From assembly GCF_012843435.1 (NCBI RefSeq), contig NZ_JABAFC010000018.1:1-64000 (forward strand): a DNA stretch of 64,000 bases, read 5' to 3'. The notes under the pieces were generated by a model that did not search any database, was not told the DNA's origin, and was given only the letters and a program-made list of their open reading frames with translations. Shown one piece after another: positions 62,337-64,000 of this stretch (positions are counted from its first letter, which is position 1; every line of letters begins with the position of its first letter). A program made the position numbers and the translations under genes. This DNA is from Psychrobacillus sp. BL-248-WT-3. Its GTDB lineage: Bacteria; Bacillota; Bacilli; Bacillales_A; Planococcaceae.

Positions 62337-63770
62337 TCACTTCAATATATCTTTAATACGTTGAACATAAGGCTCTTTATCATAGGCAAAGTAGAGCTGG
62401 CTTGCTACGCGAATTGGATCTCCAAAGAAAAAACGCTCATAAATGGTTTGTCTTGTTCCGAAGGGACTCATCGTAAGATCCCAAGCAAGGCGGAATAGCT
62501 TTACACGTTCTTCAGCTGGGGCTGCCTTTGCCTGCAAGTATTGGTCGAGGTCCCTTCTAATCGGTGAGTTAAAATCATTTTCTGTTGGAATGGTCATTAA
62601 ACCACTAGCACCTAATAACTGTACGATTTCCGCTAGTCTTGGGTAGACCTTCGGATAAACAGTGATAGCAGCATGCAATGTAGCTCTATCTGGCTCCATT
62701 AAACCAAATCGATTTATTTTCGCATCTATCTCTGATTTCATTAACAACGCTTTTAAAGATTCTAATGCTACAATTACCTCTGCCGCCTTTTCCTGAACAT
62801 GCTGGTATTCTGCTATATTAATAGTTTTAATAATAGACTGGACAATTCCTAAGACAAATTCAGTTTTAATAACCTGTCTAGATATTACCTGGTGTAGGGT
62901 GAACGGTTGGAAGGAGCTACTAATCATAAAATCATTGGCCGTCATTGGGTCATCATAAATAAATACACGGTCCCACGGGACTACCGCATCATCAAAAACC
63001 ACAATGGTATCCATTTCATCATATTTGGAGCTCAGCGGATAATTAAAGGAAGAATCTCCTCCAACTAATGACTCCCGACATATAAATTTTACGCCCTTCG
63101 TGTTACTTGGGATAGAGAAAAAATAGCCCTTCCCTTCATCTATAATTGGTCCCATGGAGTATACTAATATTTCATCCGTCATACCTCCTTGCGTTGCAAG
63201 CAGACGAGCACCCTTTATAATAATTCCTTCCTCATTTTCACCGATGACCTTAGCTGCAATTGGTTCTTTTTCATCTTCTAAATAGTAGAAAGTTCGATTT
63301 ACCTGTGGCTCAATGAAACTGTGAGTTAAAGTTAAATCATTTTCTCGTACATATTCAAAGTAAGATTGGAGATACTGAGGAAAACAGCTATTTTTACCTT
63401 CCAGTAATTTTGCGGAAGACGCATAAGCCATTAAAGTTGTATTCATATAATCTGGACTTCTTCCCATTAGACCATTGGTCGCTCGAGCCCATTCCTGAAC
63501 CATCATCCTTTTTTTCACTAAATCTTCTTTTGTTTTTGGTTCTAGAAAAGAAAGCCCAACAGAATCTCCAGTAGTTGGAGAAGGATAGGTTAATATATCT
63601 TTTAAATTTGGGTCATGCTGCATATCAAATAATGCTGCTTGGCTCTTCATGACCCCTTTGAAAGCGGGGTGTTCGGAGATCTTCCCCGTTATTCTTTTTC
63701 CGTCAACCCAAATTTCCGAGTTCAACTGATCTATCCGATCTATATATTGTTTTCCTGTAATAGCAGGCAT
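62337..63770 (-). CDS. 4-hydroxyphenylacetate 3-monooxygenase-type oxygenase (HpaB family)
   Basis: 477 aa from the ATG at 63770 (AGGAG 7 nt upstream); a GTG two codons before abuts the ribosome site. ITGKQYIDRIDQLNSEIWVD, the SPDYMNTTLMAYASSAKLLE block, RTFYYLEDEKEPIAAKVIGE and WDRVFIYDDP match the HpaB/acyl-CoA dehydrogenase-like flavin hydroxylases. Such enzymes need reduced FAD from a separate HpaC-type reductase, which is not in the window. The substrate is probably a phenolic acid; the family also contains 4-hydroxybutyryl-CoA dehydratase relatives. Monocistronic here. Confidence 0.87.
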   Translation of the reverse strand: MPAITGKQYIDRIDQLNSEIWVDGKRITGKISEHPAFKGVMKSQAALFDMQHDPNLKDILTYPSPTTGDSVGLSFLEPKTKEDLVKKRMMVQEWARATNGLMGRSPDYMNTTLMAYASSAKLLEGKNSCFPQYLQSYFEYVRENDLTLTHSFIEPQVNRTFYYLEDEKEPIAAKVIGENEEGIIIKGARLLATQGGMTDEILVYSMGPIIDEGKGYFFSIPSNTKGVKFICRESLVGGDSSFNYPLSSKYDEMDTIVVFDDAVVPWDRVFIYDDPMTANDFMISSSFQPFTLHQVISRQVIKTEFVLGIVQSIIKTINIAEYQHVQEKAAEVIVALESLKALLMKSEIDAKINRFGLMEPDRATLHAAITVYPKVYPRLAEIVQLLGASGLMTIPTENDFNSPIRRDLDQYLQAKAAPAEERVKLFRLAWDLTMSPFGTRQTIYERFFFGDPIRVASQLYFAYDKEPYVQRIKDILK

Positions 63771-63960
63771 AGGCACTCTCCTAAATGATGCTTCATAATA
63801 ATTCTTATCAGCTTATACTATTACGATTTTTCTTGAAAGGTGACAGTTTGGGAAGAGCTATCATTTGACTTCATATATTCAGTATTTTAGGATAATTATT
63901 TAAGGGATAACTTTTATTCCAAAAATGCATCATATAAAAATTTATAAAGGAGCCTGCAAA

Positions 63961-64000
63961 GTGAAGAAATTATTAATAGCTATAGTAGGATCTGTTATAA
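63961..64000 (+). CDS. Partial gene at the window edge, signal peptide start
   Basis: The GTG at 63961 has AAAGGAG 8 nt upstream. The 13 visible codons (MKKLLIAIVGSVI) look like a signal peptide. The rest is outside the window. Confidence 0.6.
   Translation, partial: MKKLLIAIVGSVI

Overview
The window reads as chromosomal DNA of a low-GC, Gram-positive, aerobic rod of the Bacillaceae/Planococcaceae group (Psychrobacillus, Lysinibacillus or Sporosarcina relatives). The signs are strong purine-rich Shine-Dalgarno sites, frequent TTG and GTG starts, lipoprotein-type binding proteins, intrinsic terminators with long T tails, Fur and cre sites of Bacillus type, and Bacillus-specific families (YkuI, YqhG/YqhH, SLAP protein, LXG toxin). 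The genus is inferred from gene content only.

Layout. 0.4-4.8 kb: TPP-dependent enzyme and a GAF-GAF-PAS-GGDEF-EAL c-di-GMP protein. 5.3-12.1 kb: a liv-type ABC operon with an embedded acyl-CoA synthetase, behind a near-consensus promoter and a cre-like site. 12.4-17.7 kb: a frameshifted NupC transporter, a YkuI homologue, a SIMPL protein, a frameshifted alpha/beta hydrolase, a histidine phosphatase and a ChaB-like/DUF2188 protein. 17.8-23.4 kb: a catabolic cassette (TRAP transporter, HMG-CoA lyase, class III CoA-transferase, GntR regulator with a palindromic operator). 23.8-35.7 kb: mostly housekeeping or accessory single genes (ferrochelatase-like, VWA, thiosulfate uptake pair, macro-HTH fusion, SLAP, MBL, DUF2071, HAD, OYE, YqhG, YqhH). 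36.1-36.8 kb: five tRNA genes (Ser, fMet, Asp, Phe, Gly) with a partial duplication of the fMet gene. 37-41.5 kb: an acidic protein, an oxidoreductase, a radical SAM protein, a type I toxin-antitoxin-like locus with a 27-aa toxin, and two lipoproteins. 41.9-49.5 kb: a possible defence pair (NERD nuclease plus PLD/SF2/DUF3427 helicase), a small unknown gene and a SWIM-SNF2 helicase. 49.6-53.3 kb: a Fur-controlled siderophore ABC operon in which one permease carries an internal deletion. 53.5-56 kb: an LXG GH-E nuclease toxin with two putative immunity genes. 56.4-62.1 kb: a second liv operon with an FMN-dependent hydroxyacid oxidase. 62.3-63.8 kb: an HpaB-type hydroxylase. A signal-peptide gene starts at the right edge.

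The most unusual signals are a 21-nt tandem repeat (core GAACCGACCGATTATT) present in two separate intergenic sites (6 units at 62.2 kb, 3 units at 35.8 kb); two single-base frameshifts and one clean in-frame deletion in transport or enzyme genes; the LXG toxin module with a tiny coupled upstream ORF; the type I toxin locus; and the tRNA-fMet 5-prime duplication. All calls come from reading the sequence; no database search was run.
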